From assembly GCA_964386565.1 (NCBI GenBank), contig CAYLRU010000009.1, forward strand, positions 1 through 64,000: a stretch of 64,000 bases of DNA, read 5' to 3'. Positions within the stretch are counted from its first letter, which is position 1; each line of letters opens with the position of its first letter. The DNA is from CAYLRU01 sp964386565. Its GTDB lineage: Bacteria > Desulfobacterota > Desulfobacteria > Desulfobacterales > UBA5616. The translations under genes were made by a program, and so were the position numbers. Shown piece by piece: positions 55,384-64,000 of the stretch. The notes beneath the pieces were generated by a model, which was not told the DNA's origin, made no database searches, and was given only the letters and a program-made list of their open reading frames with translations.

Positions 55384-58260
55384 ATGAAATCCGGTGGAAA
55401 ACGAAAAACGACAAGGACACGGGAATACGACCATATCATTGTAAAGGGCGCAAAAGAGCACAATCTCAAGGATATAACCGTTAAGCTCCCGAAAAAAAAA
55501 CTCATTGTGTTTACAGGTGTTTCCGGATCCGGAAAATCAAGCTTGGCCTTTGATACCATATTCGCCGAAGGACAGCGGCGGTATATAGAATCCCTGTCCT
55601 CCTATGCGCGGCAGTTTTTGGGCCAGATGGAAAAGCCCAAGTACGACACGATAAAAGGGCTTTCCCCCACCATCAGTATCGAACAGAAATCCGCCGGCAA
55701 AAATCCCCGTTCCACGGTTGGGACCATTACGGAAGTGTACGACTATCTGAGGGTTCTTTTTTCAAGAATCGGTGTTCAGTATTGCCATAAATGCGGCAAA
55801 AAGGTCGGCAGAGGGGATGCCGAAAGCATGGTTTCGCAGATCCTGTCAATGCCGGAAAAAACACGGATATTGCTTCTTGCACCGATCATTGAAAATCGCA
55901 AGGGCGAACACCGGGACCTCATAGAGGAACTCAAAAGGGACGGATTTGCACGCATCCGTATAGACGGGGTGGTCCAGAATTTGGCGGATGTTTTACAACT
56001 TTCAAAACATAAAAAACACAATATTGAAGTGGTGGTGGATCGCCTGGTGATCAACACGGGCAAGGCGTTTCGAACCCGGTTGACGGATTCGGTTGAAACT
56101 GCTTTAAAATACGGAAAAGGAAGTCTCGTTGTCCATGTGGTGGATCGTGAGGATATCCGTATGAGTGAGGCGCGGTCCTGTTGCGGATTTGCCTTTCCCG
56201 AGCTTGATCCACCGCTGTTTTCATTTAATTCTCCCCAGGGTATGTGCCCTGAATGCAACGGCATTGGTACGGTATTATCCATGGATCCGGATAAAATTGT
56301 GCCCGACCCCCATCTTTCCATCCGGGAGGGTGCCGTCCTTCCGTGGAAAAACTATTTCCAAAAACACGGCAACAAGTCATGGGGATTGAAAAAGATTGAG
56401 GCACTGGAAAAACAATTCGGACTGAATCTCGATATTCCGTGGAAAAAATTACCGAAAAGGCAAAGGGATTTATGCCTTTACGGGGCTGATGGACGGGAAG
56501 TGACGGTGAGATGGGACTCGGAAAAAATCAAGGGAGACATCACGACGAATGTCGAAGGTCTGTTGAACGGTTTGATGCGCCGGTATCTGCAAACCAAATC
56601 CGAGGGGGCGAAGAAATGGTACTCCAGATTCATGTCCTCGGCAAAATGCCCGGTATGCAACGGAAGCCGCCTGAAACCCGAAGTACGTCATGTGCTGGTG
56701 GAAGGACGCTCCATTATCGATATTACACAGATGTCGATAAAGGAAAGTTATAACTTTTTTAATACCCTTGATCTTGAAGGCAACCGAAAACTCATTGCCG
56801 GCGAACTGCTCAAAGAAATTATTAACCGACTGGGATTTCTCATCAATGTGGGATTGGACTATCTTACCCTGGACAGAAAGGGACCGACGCTTTCCGGCGG
56901 AGAATCCCAACGCATCAGGCTTGCATCCCAGGTCGGGTCTGAACTGACCGGGGTTTTGTATATTCTCGATGAACCCTCCATCGGTCTTCACCAGAGAGAC
57001 AACAGAAAACTGTTAAACAGCCTTTGTCATTTACGGGATATCGGAAATACCCTCATAATTGTTGAACATGATCAGGAAACCATTGAAACGGCGGACTGGG
57101 TGGTTGATATCGGACCCGGCGCCGGTCTTCTGGGAGGTCAAATCGTTGCGGAAGGGACCCCGGCCCAAATAAAAAAACACCCGGTTTCCCTGACTGGAAA
57201 ATATCTCAGCGGAAAAGAGAAAATACCGGTTCCGGAAAGCCGGCGAAGTCCGGAATCCGTTGGAAACCATTGGATTACGGTTAAAAAAGCATGTGAAAAT
57301 AACTTGGCGAATATCACCGTAAAAATTCCATTGGGCCTGTTTGTCCTGATTACAGGCGTGTCAGGTGCCGGCAAATCGACCCTTACCAATCAGATCCTGT
57401 ATCCTGCACTTGTGCGAAAACTCCACAACAGCAGTATTGAAGTGGGAAAACACGGGGGAATATCCGGACTTAACCATCTGGACAAGGTGATCAATATCGA
57501 CCAGAAAGCCATCGGTCGAACACCGAGGAGCAATCCGGCAACCTATACGAAAGTATTTGACCATATCCGGGACCTGTTCTCCATGCTTCCGGAATCAAGG
57601 GCGCGGGGCTACAAGAAGGGCAGGTTTTCGTTTAACGTCAAGGGTGGACGATGTGAATACTGTGCCGGAGACGGGTACATCCGGGTTGAAATGCATTTTT
57701 TGCCTGACGTATTTGTTCCCTGCGAAATCTGCAAGGGGAAACGGTTTAATACAACCACACTGGAAATCCTTTACAAGAGGCACTCCATAGCGGATGTGCT
57801 GAATCTTTCCGTTCGACAGGCAATGGATCTTTTCAAACACCACCCGAAAATCAAGGCCATACTTGACACCCTGATGCAGGTGGGCCTCGGTTATATCAAG
57901 CTCGGTCAATCAGCCACCACTTTGTCAGGGGGAGAAGCACAGAGGATTAAGCTGGCAAAGGAACTGGCAAAAAAAAGTACGGGCCGGACCTTGTACATTT
58001 TGGATGAACCCACAACCGGACTTCACTTTGACGATATCCGGATGCTCATAACCGTTTTGCAGAATTTGGTGAATGCCGGAAATACGGTGGTGGTGATCGA
58101 ACACAACCTGGATGTGATCAAATCTGCGGACTGGATCATCGATCTGGGTCCGGAAGGCGGCAGCGAAGGCGGACGAATCGTAGCAGCGGGCCCGCCTGAA
58201 AAGCTGGCAAAATCCAAAGACAGCCATACTGGAAAATTTTTAAGAAAAATATTAGGATGA
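55384..58260 (+). CDS. uvrA: Excinuclease ABC subunit A
   Basis: UvrA recognises bulky DNA damage in nucleotide-excision repair and loads UvrB. The 958-residue length is standard. Two ABC modules are seen, with Walker A GVSGSGKSS near residue 40 and GVSGAGKST near 660, signatures LSGGESQRIRLA and LSGGEAQRIKLA, and the zinc finger CEYCAGDGYI through CEICKG. An N-terminal zinc-binding segment CHKCGKKVG is also present. The ribosome binding site is weak. manA starts within its stop codon. Confidence 0.98.
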   Translation: MKSGGKRKTTRTREYDHIIVKGAKEHNLKDITVKLPKKKLIVFTGVSGSGKSSLAFDTIFAEGQRRYIESLSSYARQFLGQMEKPKYDTIKGLSPTISIEQKSAGKNPRSTVGTITEVYDYLRVLFSRIGVQYCHKCGKKVGRGDAESMVSQILSMPEKTRILLLAPIIENRKGEHRDLIEELKRDGFARIRIDGVVQNLADVLQLSKHKKHNIEVVVDRLVINTGKAFRTRLTDSVETALKYGKGSLVVHVVDREDIRMSEARSCCGFAFPELDPPLFSFNSPQGMCPECNGIGTVLSMDPDKIVPDPHLSIREGAVLPWKNYFQKHGNKSWGLKKIEALEKQFGLNLDIPWKKLPKRQRDLCLYGADGREVTVRWDSEKIKGDITTNVEGLLNGLMRRYLQTKSEGAKKWYSRFMSSAKCPVCNGSRLKPEVRHVLVEGRSIIDITQMSIKESYNFFNTLDLEGNRKLIAGELLKEIINRLGFLINVGLDYLTLDRKGPTLSGGESQRIRLASQVGSELTGVLYILDEPSIGLHQRDNRKLLNSLCHLRDIGNTLIIVEHDQETIETADWVVDIGPGAGLLGGQIVAEGTPAQIKKHPVSLTGKYLSGKEKIPVPESRRSPESVGNHWITVKKACENNLANITVKIPLGLFVLITGVSGAGKSTLTNQILYPALVRKLHNSSIEVGKHGGISGLNHLDKVINIDQKAIGRTPRSNPATYTKVFDHIRDLFSMLPESRARGYKKGRFSFNVKGGRCEYCAGDGYIRVEMHFLPDVFVPCEICKGKRFNTTTLEILYKRHSIADVLNLSVRQAMDLFKHHPKIKAILDTLMQVGLGYIKLGQSATTLSGGEAQRIKLAKELAKKSTGRTLYILDEPTTGLHFDDIRMLITVLQNLVNAGNTVVVIEHNLDVIKSADWIIDLGPEGGSEGGRIVAAGPPEKLAKSKDSHTGKFLRKILG

Positions 58261-59480
58261 ACCGCATGAATACTATTTGCAAATTAAAAAACACCATTCA
58301 GACGTATGCCTGGGGGTCCTGTACCGCCATTCCCGAACTGATGGGGAAGCCCACACCGTCCAAAACACCCCAGGCGGAACTTTGGATGGGAGCACATCCA
58401 AAGGCACCGTCAAGGGCATTTTACCAAAATCGATGGGTTCCATTGACGGAGCTTATTGAACACTATCCAAGAGAGATCCTCGGCGAATCCGTCATGAACA
58501 GTTTCGGCAAGAACCTACCGTATTTATTCAAGGTACTGGCTGCCGACAGGCCGTTGTCCATTCAGGCCCATCCGGATCGTATTCAGGCAAAGATAGGGTT
58601 TGAACGGGAAAACAGGCTTCAAATCCCCATGGATGCGTTTAATCGAAACTACAGGGATGACAACCATAAACCCGAGTGTATCTGCGCTTTGACGCCGTTT
58701 TGGGCATTAAACGGATTTAGACCGGCTTTGGAAATCCTGGAAATCCTGGAAGCTTATTTTCCCGGCGGTTTCAACATGGAAAAAAAGATTCTTAAGTACG
58801 GGAACAGCCGGGATGGGCTGAAGGCTTTTTTTCAGCATTTAATGACAATGGATGAAAAAAGTAAAACCTCTTTGATTGATAATGTCGTTGCCTTGGCTGA
58901 AAAAATTTCCAGCCCCCCCCCGATGGTTGAATGGGTCATCCGGCTTCACCAGGAATATCCCGGAGATATCGGTCTGTTATCTCCTTTATTTTTAAATCTC
59001 ATTTGCCTGGAACCGGGTCAGGCCATGTATCTGCCCGCAGGAGAACTTCATGCCTACCTGAGAGGAACCGCAATCGAATTGATGGCGAATTCGGACAATG
59101 TCCTGAGGGGTGGATTGACTGGCAAACACATTGATGTGCCCGAACTCATCAACATCCTGACGTTCAATTCCCGGCGAATCAATTGCTTAACGCCAAGGGC
59201 CATCAGTCCATCTGAAGGGGTTTATGACAGCATCTCAGAAGAATTTATGTTGTCACGAATACGGGTTGATGAGAAGATCGTCCATGAAAGCGGCCTGAAC
59301 AGGAGCGTAGAAATTCTTTTGTGCACAGAGGGAAGGGCGCTCATCAGCCCATTGGAGGCTTTCGAAGAAATATCTGTTGCCAGGGGGGATTCGGTTCTGG
59401 TTCCGGCTGCTGTAAAAAAATACAGCATCAAAGGTGATGCTGTATTCTATAAAGCGTTCGTCCCTAAAACGTTTCGTTAA
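58257..59480 (+). CDS. manA: Mannose-6-phosphate isomerase, class I
   Basis: ManA interconverts fructose-6-phosphate and mannose-6-phosphate for polysaccharide and glycan synthesis or mannose use. The 407-residue cupin enzyme has zinc-site motifs AELWMGAHPKAPS, SIQAHPDRIQA and LPAGELHAYLRG, and the PMI block NSDNVLRGGLTGKHID. It overlaps the uvrA stop (ATGA); ATG 58266 is an alternative start. Its stop overlaps the convergent outer-membrane gene by 4 nt. Confidence 0.95.
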   Translation: MNRMNTICKLKNTIQTYAWGSCTAIPELMGKPTPSKTPQAELWMGAHPKAPSRAFYQNRWVPLTELIEHYPREILGESVMNSFGKNLPYLFKVLAADRPLSIQAHPDRIQAKIGFERENRLQIPMDAFNRNYRDDNHKPECICALTPFWALNGFRPALEILEILEAYFPGGFNMEKKILKYGNSRDGLKAFFQHLMTMDEKSKTSLIDNVVALAEKISSPPPMVEWVIRLHQEYPGDIGLLSPLFLNLICLEPGQAMYLPAGELHAYLRGTAIELMANSDNVLRGGLTGKHIDVPELINILTFNSRRINCLTPRAISPSEGVYDSISEEFMLSRIRVDEKIVHESGLNRSVEILLCTEGRALISPLEAFEEISVARGDSVLVPAAVKKYSIKGDAVFYKAFVPKTFR

Positions 59481-60139
59481 AAATAGTAATTCAAGCCAAT
59501 ACCCAGAACAGATGCGTTCAAGGCGACATCTTTTGTTTCTTCCGTCAGATCGGAATGAACCAGTTCAAACTCTGCTTGGTTAAAAATTACTTTAAGGTCC
59601 ATATAAACGGAAAAGCGGTTTTTAAAAAACATTTCCGCACCTACATTGGCATGGAATCCGAAACTGTTGTTAACATCCGTCTGTACATTTAACGGGAAAA
59701 AACCAGCCAGTCCTTCTTGTTTTTCCTGATCAAAGGAGTTGATAAAATAATTGGCGCCCAGGCCAAAGAATACGTTGATATCGGTTTTCTGAATGGGATG
59801 CTGATAACGGGCTGTTAAAAAAATAGGGATTTGCTGAATATCTCCGAGCTTGCCGGTCCTGTCGTCATATTCCGCCTCCAATTCCGTCTGGATGAACCGG
59901 GTGCTTAATTCAAGGGAAAAGGATTTGTTCAGAAAAAACGTTCCGTTAATGCCAAGGAAGGGAACCGTTTCAAAGTTGGCATCCACTTCTCCTATTTCCG
60001 AAGATGCGGTATTGTAATAGCCGACATTGACGCCCACGGCAAATCGTTTGAATTCGTCTTCTGCCATGGCAATTCCCGATTGCATCCACAAGATCATCAC
60101 ACCTATGCTCAAACCGATAAATTTGACGGATTTTTTCAT
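59477..60139 (-). CDS. Outer-membrane beta-barrel protein
   Basis: The 220-residue protein has a signal peptide ending near AMAED and alternating hydrophobic strands, and finishes in LGIGLNYYF with the C-terminal aromatic residue that the BAM complex recognises. The size suggests an eight-stranded barrel like OmpW or OmpA-type domains. AAGGA lies upstream. No ligand can be inferred. Confidence 0.85.
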   Translation of the reverse strand: MKKSVKFIGLSIGVMILWMQSGIAMAEDEFKRFAVGVNVGYYNTASSEIGEVDANFETVPFLGINGTFFLNKSFSLELSTRFIQTELEAEYDDRTGKLGDIQQIPIFLTARYQHPIQKTDINVFFGLGANYFINSFDQEKQEGLAGFFPLNVQTDVNNSFGFHANVGAEMFFKNRFSVYMDLKVIFNQAEFELVHSDLTEETKDVALNASVLGIGLNYYF

Positions 60140-60180
60140 GATATGTTTATATTTCCTTCATTCATTTAAGATTTATGATG

Positions 60181-62127
60181 TTATAAACATTCGTCTCCAC
60201 TGACGTTTTCCGGGAAAACCGCATCATTATCGTCATCACAATCGATCCAGCCCTTCAGTAAGGGGTCATAGACAGGTACGGATATCAATTCCGGAATCAT
60301 CCCCGGATTTGCCAAAAAACCATCTGCGTCAGCATCCAGGTTATACGGATCAATGGGCAATACCAGCGCATCAATATCTAATTCTTCAATATCCAGCCCG
60401 ATCTCCATTGCGTTGATTTCCTGAATAAACCGGTTGGCGATGTCGGCATTTCCGGAATAAGAGGGATGATAGCCGTCCAGGCTGAAAAAACCACCACCGA
60501 ATCTCTTGTTCAACACGTTTTCCGCTGTCGGAACGCCTCCATTTTTAAGCTGATCATAGTAGGTCTTCATATCCACCAGGACAACATTATCATACAGCAA
60601 TGAAAGCGCCTCAATATGGGCGTTAATGGTATCGACCCGGGTGTTGATGAGATCAATTTCAGCCGGACTCAGGAAATTGGCGTCATCGGCAAGAACCTGT
60701 AAAATGGCGGCATTCAGCGTTGCGTCGTCGGAATTCAATGCCCTGGATATGCTGGTCTCAACTTGGCTGATATCGCCTATAAAAGGATCGAATCCGATCA
60801 GTTCATCTTCTCCGATGGCGGTCACAGATGGGTTGTCGTACACCGCAAGAGCCTCTATATCGCTTTTACTGAAAAAACAGCCCAAAGTGTCGACATGGGG
60901 AATGGTTGCGATAAACACATAGGCATATGGAACCTGGCGCAGGGATTCAACCATGTCATCCAAATTTGCCTTGACCGAATCCAGATCATGACCGGCGTCC
61001 GTATCGTTTAAATAGTCTGAAATGGCCGTTTCGGTAAGCTCTGTGCCGCCGTTTCGGAAGGCTGCCGCAAGGCTGTCTTGGGCACCGATCCATACGGTAA
61101 AGATTTTCAGCCGATCCGGATGAAGACCTGCAACATACAATGCCGCATCCAGTTGAGTGACTTCTGTTTCACTGTCTTCAGGAATCGGCAGCATCAATTC
61201 ATCCAGCAGGTCATTGCCACTTCCGGTGAGCTCATACACCAAGGATTTTGTTGTGGCGCCGTCAACACCGAGATTATACGGGGTTTTGATTTCATCATCT
61301 TCCAATAAACGACTGAAATTTCTTTCTTCGTCCGTAATTTCAAGCATCGGGTTTTGCCAGACCAGTTCCGAGGCATCATCAAGTTGATAGCTGATATAAG
61401 CGGCAAATCCTGCCACCTGGGTATATTGGTGAACATTTCCGAATCCGCTTTGGGTTCCGTTGGTGAGACCGTCTCCCAAATTGATCATGACCGTGGGAGT
61501 GGCATTGTAATCGGCAAGCGTGGCATAAAAATGCGTCCATGCCGATTCACTGGTTACAAGTGTTCGAATGCCGTCCGTAAACACGCCTTCGGTATTCAGT
61601 GTGTCGAGGAGTGTCTGGATTCCGGTCTGATTTCCGAAATCATCCATTGGGACATCAAATTGAATGCCAAGACCGTTTTCCACCAAATCCCTGATAATAT
61701 CGCGTATGGCCTGGGAGATAAAAATACCGTCATCCGGATCTCCATTGACGTCTAACGACAGAAGCAGTCGGCAGATGTTGGTAACGGTGGGGTGGGTGAC
61801 AAAAGCATCAGGTTCATCCACCAGATCTATGGGCGACATCAGTTCTTTTGCGGCAGCAGGTTCCCCGATCATTAAACCGCCGATTGTAAACGTGACAGTT
61901 TCATTTTCCGCAAAATAAAATTTGCCGCTGCTGTCTGTAATACCGGCACGGTGACCGCTCTGAAATTCCAATCCTTCGATTTCGCCATCAATAAATACAC
62001 CCGTGTTTAAGGGATCGGATTCACTGCTGCCGCATCCCCAAAATACCATACAGGTCACTCCAAGGCAGATAAACAGTTTGAAAATATTAAAAATGAAAAC
62101 GGTCTGAATAGGGTGCTTCTTTTTCAT
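60181..62127 (-). CDS. Large lipoprotein with SGNH/GDSL-like domain lacking the usual serine
   Basis: From ATG 62127 the product is 648 residues; AAAGGAG lies upstream, and ORF extension to 62181 is unlikely. The signal ends in a lipobox, FWGC. The middle looks like an SGNH hydrolase: NLGDGLTNG (D219-G220, where GDSL would place the nucleophilic serine) and the C-terminal catalytic pair D551 and H554 in SLDGYHP. The last 60 residues are acidic, with DCDDDNDAVFPE, resembling MopE-type calcium-binding repeats. It is probably a surface or periplasmic lipoprotein. Enzyme activity is doubtful without the serine. Confidence 0.82.
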   Translation of the reverse strand: MKKKHPIQTVFIFNIFKLFICLGVTCMVFWGCGSSESDPLNTGVFIDGEIEGLEFQSGHRAGITDSSGKFYFAENETVTFTIGGLMIGEPAAAKELMSPIDLVDEPDAFVTHPTVTNICRLLLSLDVNGDPDDGIFISQAIRDIIRDLVENGLGIQFDVPMDDFGNQTGIQTLLDTLNTEGVFTDGIRTLVTSESAWTHFYATLADYNATPTVMINLGDGLTNGTQSGFGNVHQYTQVAGFAAYISYQLDDASELVWQNPMLEITDEERNFSRLLEDDEIKTPYNLGVDGATTKSLVYELTGSGNDLLDELMLPIPEDSETEVTQLDAALYVAGLHPDRLKIFTVWIGAQDSLAAAFRNGGTELTETAISDYLNDTDAGHDLDSVKANLDDMVESLRQVPYAYVFIATIPHVDTLGCFFSKSDIEALAVYDNPSVTAIGEDELIGFDPFIGDISQVETSISRALNSDDATLNAAILQVLADDANFLSPAEIDLINTRVDTINAHIEALSLLYDNVVLVDMKTYYDQLKNGGVPTAENVLNKRFGGGFFSLDGYHPSYSGNADIANRFIQEINAMEIGLDIEELDIDALVLPIDPYNLDADADGFLANPGMIPELISVPVYDPLLKGWIDCDDDNDAVFPENVSGDECL

Positions 62128-62207
62128 CAGACAACACATCTCCTTTCGGTAAGTCCCGTAATTTTTTTTGCAAAATAGCATAAAAAATATTCTTATCGAT
62201 CGGTGTA

Positions 62208-62429
62208 TCAGGTGTAATGATCAGGATTTTTAACATATCCTTCAAAATCATTTTCAAATAAAAAACGGGATATTATCCTACTGACGGCATCTGCCGTGTC
62301 AACCTGATAGCGGCCTTTGCCATTTCGGCCCGCCAGTTTTTTGGAGATATCGACAACGGATGAAAGGGCCTGGACGCTCAACTCGATATTTACATGTATG
62401 ACAACGGTTTCCTTATCCTGTGCAGACAC
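62208..62429 (-). CDS. Small conserved-looking protein of unknown function
   Basis: The 73-residue protein starts at GTG 62429, with an AGGA about 10 nt upstream. It is amphipathic, without a signal, and contains a SRIISRFLFENDFEGYVKNPDHYT ending that looks structured. I do not recognise a family. It is called because the frame is open, has a site and lies alone in a gap; it remains tentative. Confidence 0.5.
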   Translation of the reverse strand: MSAQDKETVVIHVNIELSVQALSSVVDISKKLAGRNGKGRYQVDTADAVSRIISRFLFENDFEGYVKNPDHYT

Positions 62430-62808
62430 AAAAAATAATTCCTGTTTTCATTAAGTTGACTGGAAAATATGGATCGGTAAATGCAGTTCGCCTATATCAG
62501 TTCCTTTTAAATGGGTCAAGAACAGAAAAAATAACAAAAACGTGATTTTCGTATACCAGCGCAAATCAAAAGGCCGATTGAGAATTTCATAGGAGCGAAA
62601 ACAAAGGCCTGGGCCAAAAGATATTATTTATGATCAGATATTTACTATATCGGAGAAAGTAGATCAACACTGCTTTAGAGAGCGATTCTGTTTGCCCGTT
62701 TTGTCTATATTTGCTATATAATTCTTTAATATTTTTATAGCATCGCTTTGGATGGGCGCAGAATATCCAATACTTAAACCAGGATCATTATTTATAAAGC
62801 GTGGGTTC
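62430..62808. other. Divergent intergenic region with a candidate promoter
   Basis: No gene is supported in these 379 nt. TATAAT at 62717-62722 is a perfect -10 box; the best -35 is TTGCCC at 62692-62697, but the spacing is 19 nt. It would serve the plus-strand gene that starts at 62809 (or at the in-frame ATG 62752). Confidence 0.4.
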
Positions 62809-64000
62809 ATGACATCAAAAGCTTTTTCAAAAAAGAAACTCCTGTTGATGAAAGGCATAAAAATGCCCAACCCTGAAAGTGTGGAGATCGGTGAAGACGT
62901 CGATCCCGACCGAATATCGGGTGATGATGTCACCATCCATTCCGGGTGCAAAATCTTTGGTTCATCAACACTTATATCAAAAGGGGTAAGCCTGGGGGGT
63001 GAAGCTCCTGCGACAGTGGACAATTGCTTTATCGGGCCTGATGTGTCCTTAAAAGGCGGTTTTTTTCAAAAAGCCTGTTTTCTGGAAGGATCATCTGCAG
63101 GGTCCGGCGCTCATGTGCGGGAAGGGTCTATTTTTGAGGAGCAGGCCGGCATCGCCCATACCGTGGGGGTGAAACAAACCATCCTTTTCCCTTTTGTCAC
63201 CCTTGGCAGTCTCATTAATTTTTGTGATTGTTTCATGTCCGGAGGAACAGACAGAAAAAATCACAGTGAAGTAGGCAGCTCCTATATCCATTTTAATTAT
63301 ACACCGAACCAGGACAAGGCCACGCCTTCATTATTGGGAGATGTCCCACACGGTGTGATGCTCAACCAGCCGCCCATATTTCTCGGCGGACAGGGGGGGC
63401 TTGTCGGGCCCTGCAGACTGGCATTCGGAACAATTGTGGCTGCCGGGACTATTTGCAGAAAAGATGAATTAAGGACCGGACGGTTTATTTTTGAAGGACG
63501 GCAACGGGGGGGGAATATTCCGCACACTCCCGGTCTGTATCGCAGCATAAAGCGCATCGTGAAGAACAATATTATCTACATTGCCAATTTAAATGCATTG
63601 CGGCAATGGTACGGTCATATCAGAAGGCGATTTATCGGCCCATCGTTTACAGAAGAACTTTTCCAGGGGCTCGTTGAAACCCTTAAAATGAATATAGATG
63701 AAAGAATCCACAGATTTAAACTGTTTTGTATGAAATTGCCGGATTCAGCCGAACGATATCGGGCAGCCGTCCGGAAAGAGAACGGCCTGGTCATTCAACA
63801 AAAATATGAAATTTTTCAGAAATGGCCGGAAGTGGAAGAACAGTTGAACCGGCAGGCCCGCAATATCGGAGACGTGTCTTTAAAAGACGCCTTTGAAGCA
63901 AAAATTCAAACCGGCATCCATACTCACGGACCCCGCTACCTGGATGTGATCCGCCGACTGGATGTTCATGATGCGGATCTTGGATCCTGCTGGCTTAACA
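62809..64000 (+). CDS. Left-handed beta-helix (UDP-GlcNAc pyrophosphorylase-like) protein, cut by window end
   Basis: The frame is open from ATG 62809 to the last base (397 complete codons) with no stop, so the C-terminus is missing. The first 220 residues show hexapeptide-like repeats with glycines in turns, as in left-handed beta-helix proteins, and include GSGAHVREGS, FPFVTLGSLINFCDC and SYIHFNYTPNQDKATPSL. The pattern resembles the acyltransferase/beta-helix part of GlmU-type proteins, but there is no nucleotidyltransferase domain at the N-terminus. Residues after about 240 are helical. A start at 62752 is also possible. The enzymatic role is unassigned. Confidence 0.8.
   Translation, partial: MTSKAFSKKKLLLMKGIKMPNPESVEIGEDVDPDRISGDDVTIHSGCKIFGSSTLISKGVSLGGEAPATVDNCFIGPDVSLKGGFFQKACFLEGSSAGSGAHVREGSIFEEQAGIAHTVGVKQTILFPFVTLGSLINFCDCFMSGGTDRKNHSEVGSSYIHFNYTPNQDKATPSLLGDVPHGVMLNQPPIFLGGQGGLVGPCRLAFGTIVAAGTICRKDELRTGRFIFEGRQRGGNIPHTPGLYRSIKRIVKNNIIYIANLNALRQWYGHIRRRFIGPSFTEELFQGLVETLKMNIDERIHRFKLFCMKLPDSAERYRAAVRKENGLVIQQKYEIFQKWPEVEEQLNRQARNIGDVSLKDAFEAKIQTGIHTHGPRYLDVIRRLDVHDADLGSCWLN

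Noticed and set aside
55094..55420. 109-residue N-terminal extension of QueE
   Set aside because: It would make QueE far longer than the family, overlaps the start of uvrA on the other strand, and the normal opening motif begins at 55093.
1..64000. CRISPR arrays, IS elements, prophage or integron
   Set aside because: No regularly spaced repeats, transposase or integrase motifs, or phage structural genes were seen on reading both strands.

Overview
The window is ordinary bacterial chromosome, gene-dense and of moderate GC content. It has no phage, IS, CRISPR or rRNA content that I can see. The gene set points to an anaerobic Desulfobacterota (deltaproteobacterial), probably Desulfobacterales-like, organism. 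The signs are two tungsten-type aldehyde oxidoreductases, a membrane HdrD-like iron-sulfur protein, TRAP transport, a Nif3 / zinc-ribbon / rnpB block and the dnaG-rpoD pair. LPS genes (kdsB), an outer-membrane barrel and lipoproteins show a Gram-negative envelope. The lineage is inferred from gene content, not from a marker phylogeny.

Layout. 0.3-2.3 kb: hisB, a lipoprotein gene and hisA, tightly packed. 2.7-6.6 kb: dnaG, rpoD, a CAT-anticodon tRNA and a terminator. 6.7-10.7 kb: Nif3-like protein, zinc-ribbon protein, RNase P RNA, an HPr-domain fusion and ispD. 10.7-19.3 kb: a SprT/DUF2786 protein (minus strand), a cytochrome b-HdrD-like oxidoreductase, then DUF362 ferredoxin protein, AOR 1, a small unknown protein, a MoaD-like protein and an epimerase. 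19.6-22.9 kb: a Tat-signal polyferredoxin, AOR 2 and a small unknown protein. 23.2-29.3 kb (minus): TRAP transporter, enoyl-CoA hydratase and NitT/TauT-type ABC transporter in one run. 29.7-33.0 kb: argC, folD, M23 peptidase. 33.3-39.6 kb: secA, then the N-degron set clpS-clpA-aat and a HIT protein. 39.6-48.0 kb: larB, kdsB, coiled-coil membrane protein, guaA, a TrpF-like paralogue, efp, an M20 amidohydrolase and a CorC/HlyC-type protein. 48.4-55.1 kb: a single-chain MrfA helicase-MrfB nuclease fusion, convergent with a queE-queC operon that carries two uncharacterised genes. 55.4-64 kb: uvrA, manA, an outer-membrane barrel, a large GDSL-like lipoprotein lacking the usual serine, a 73-aa protein, and a left-handed beta-helix protein cut by the window end.

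How the genes work together. The 12-29 kb part is the metabolic accessory section: uptake of organic acids (TRAP plus ABC), acyl-CoA chemistry (enoyl-CoA hydratase), low-potential aldehyde/acid redox chemistry (two AORs with ferredoxin partners) and electron transfer to the membrane (HdrD-like protein). The rest is mostly housekeeping. The observations I rate highest are the MrfA-MrfB fusion, the DUF89-like and 146-aa genes coupled to queC/queE, the Tat-ferredoxin/AOR pair, the AOR 1 operon with its own MoaD-like carrier, the TrpF paralogue without its catalytic cysteine, and the overlap of rnpB with the upstream coding sequence.
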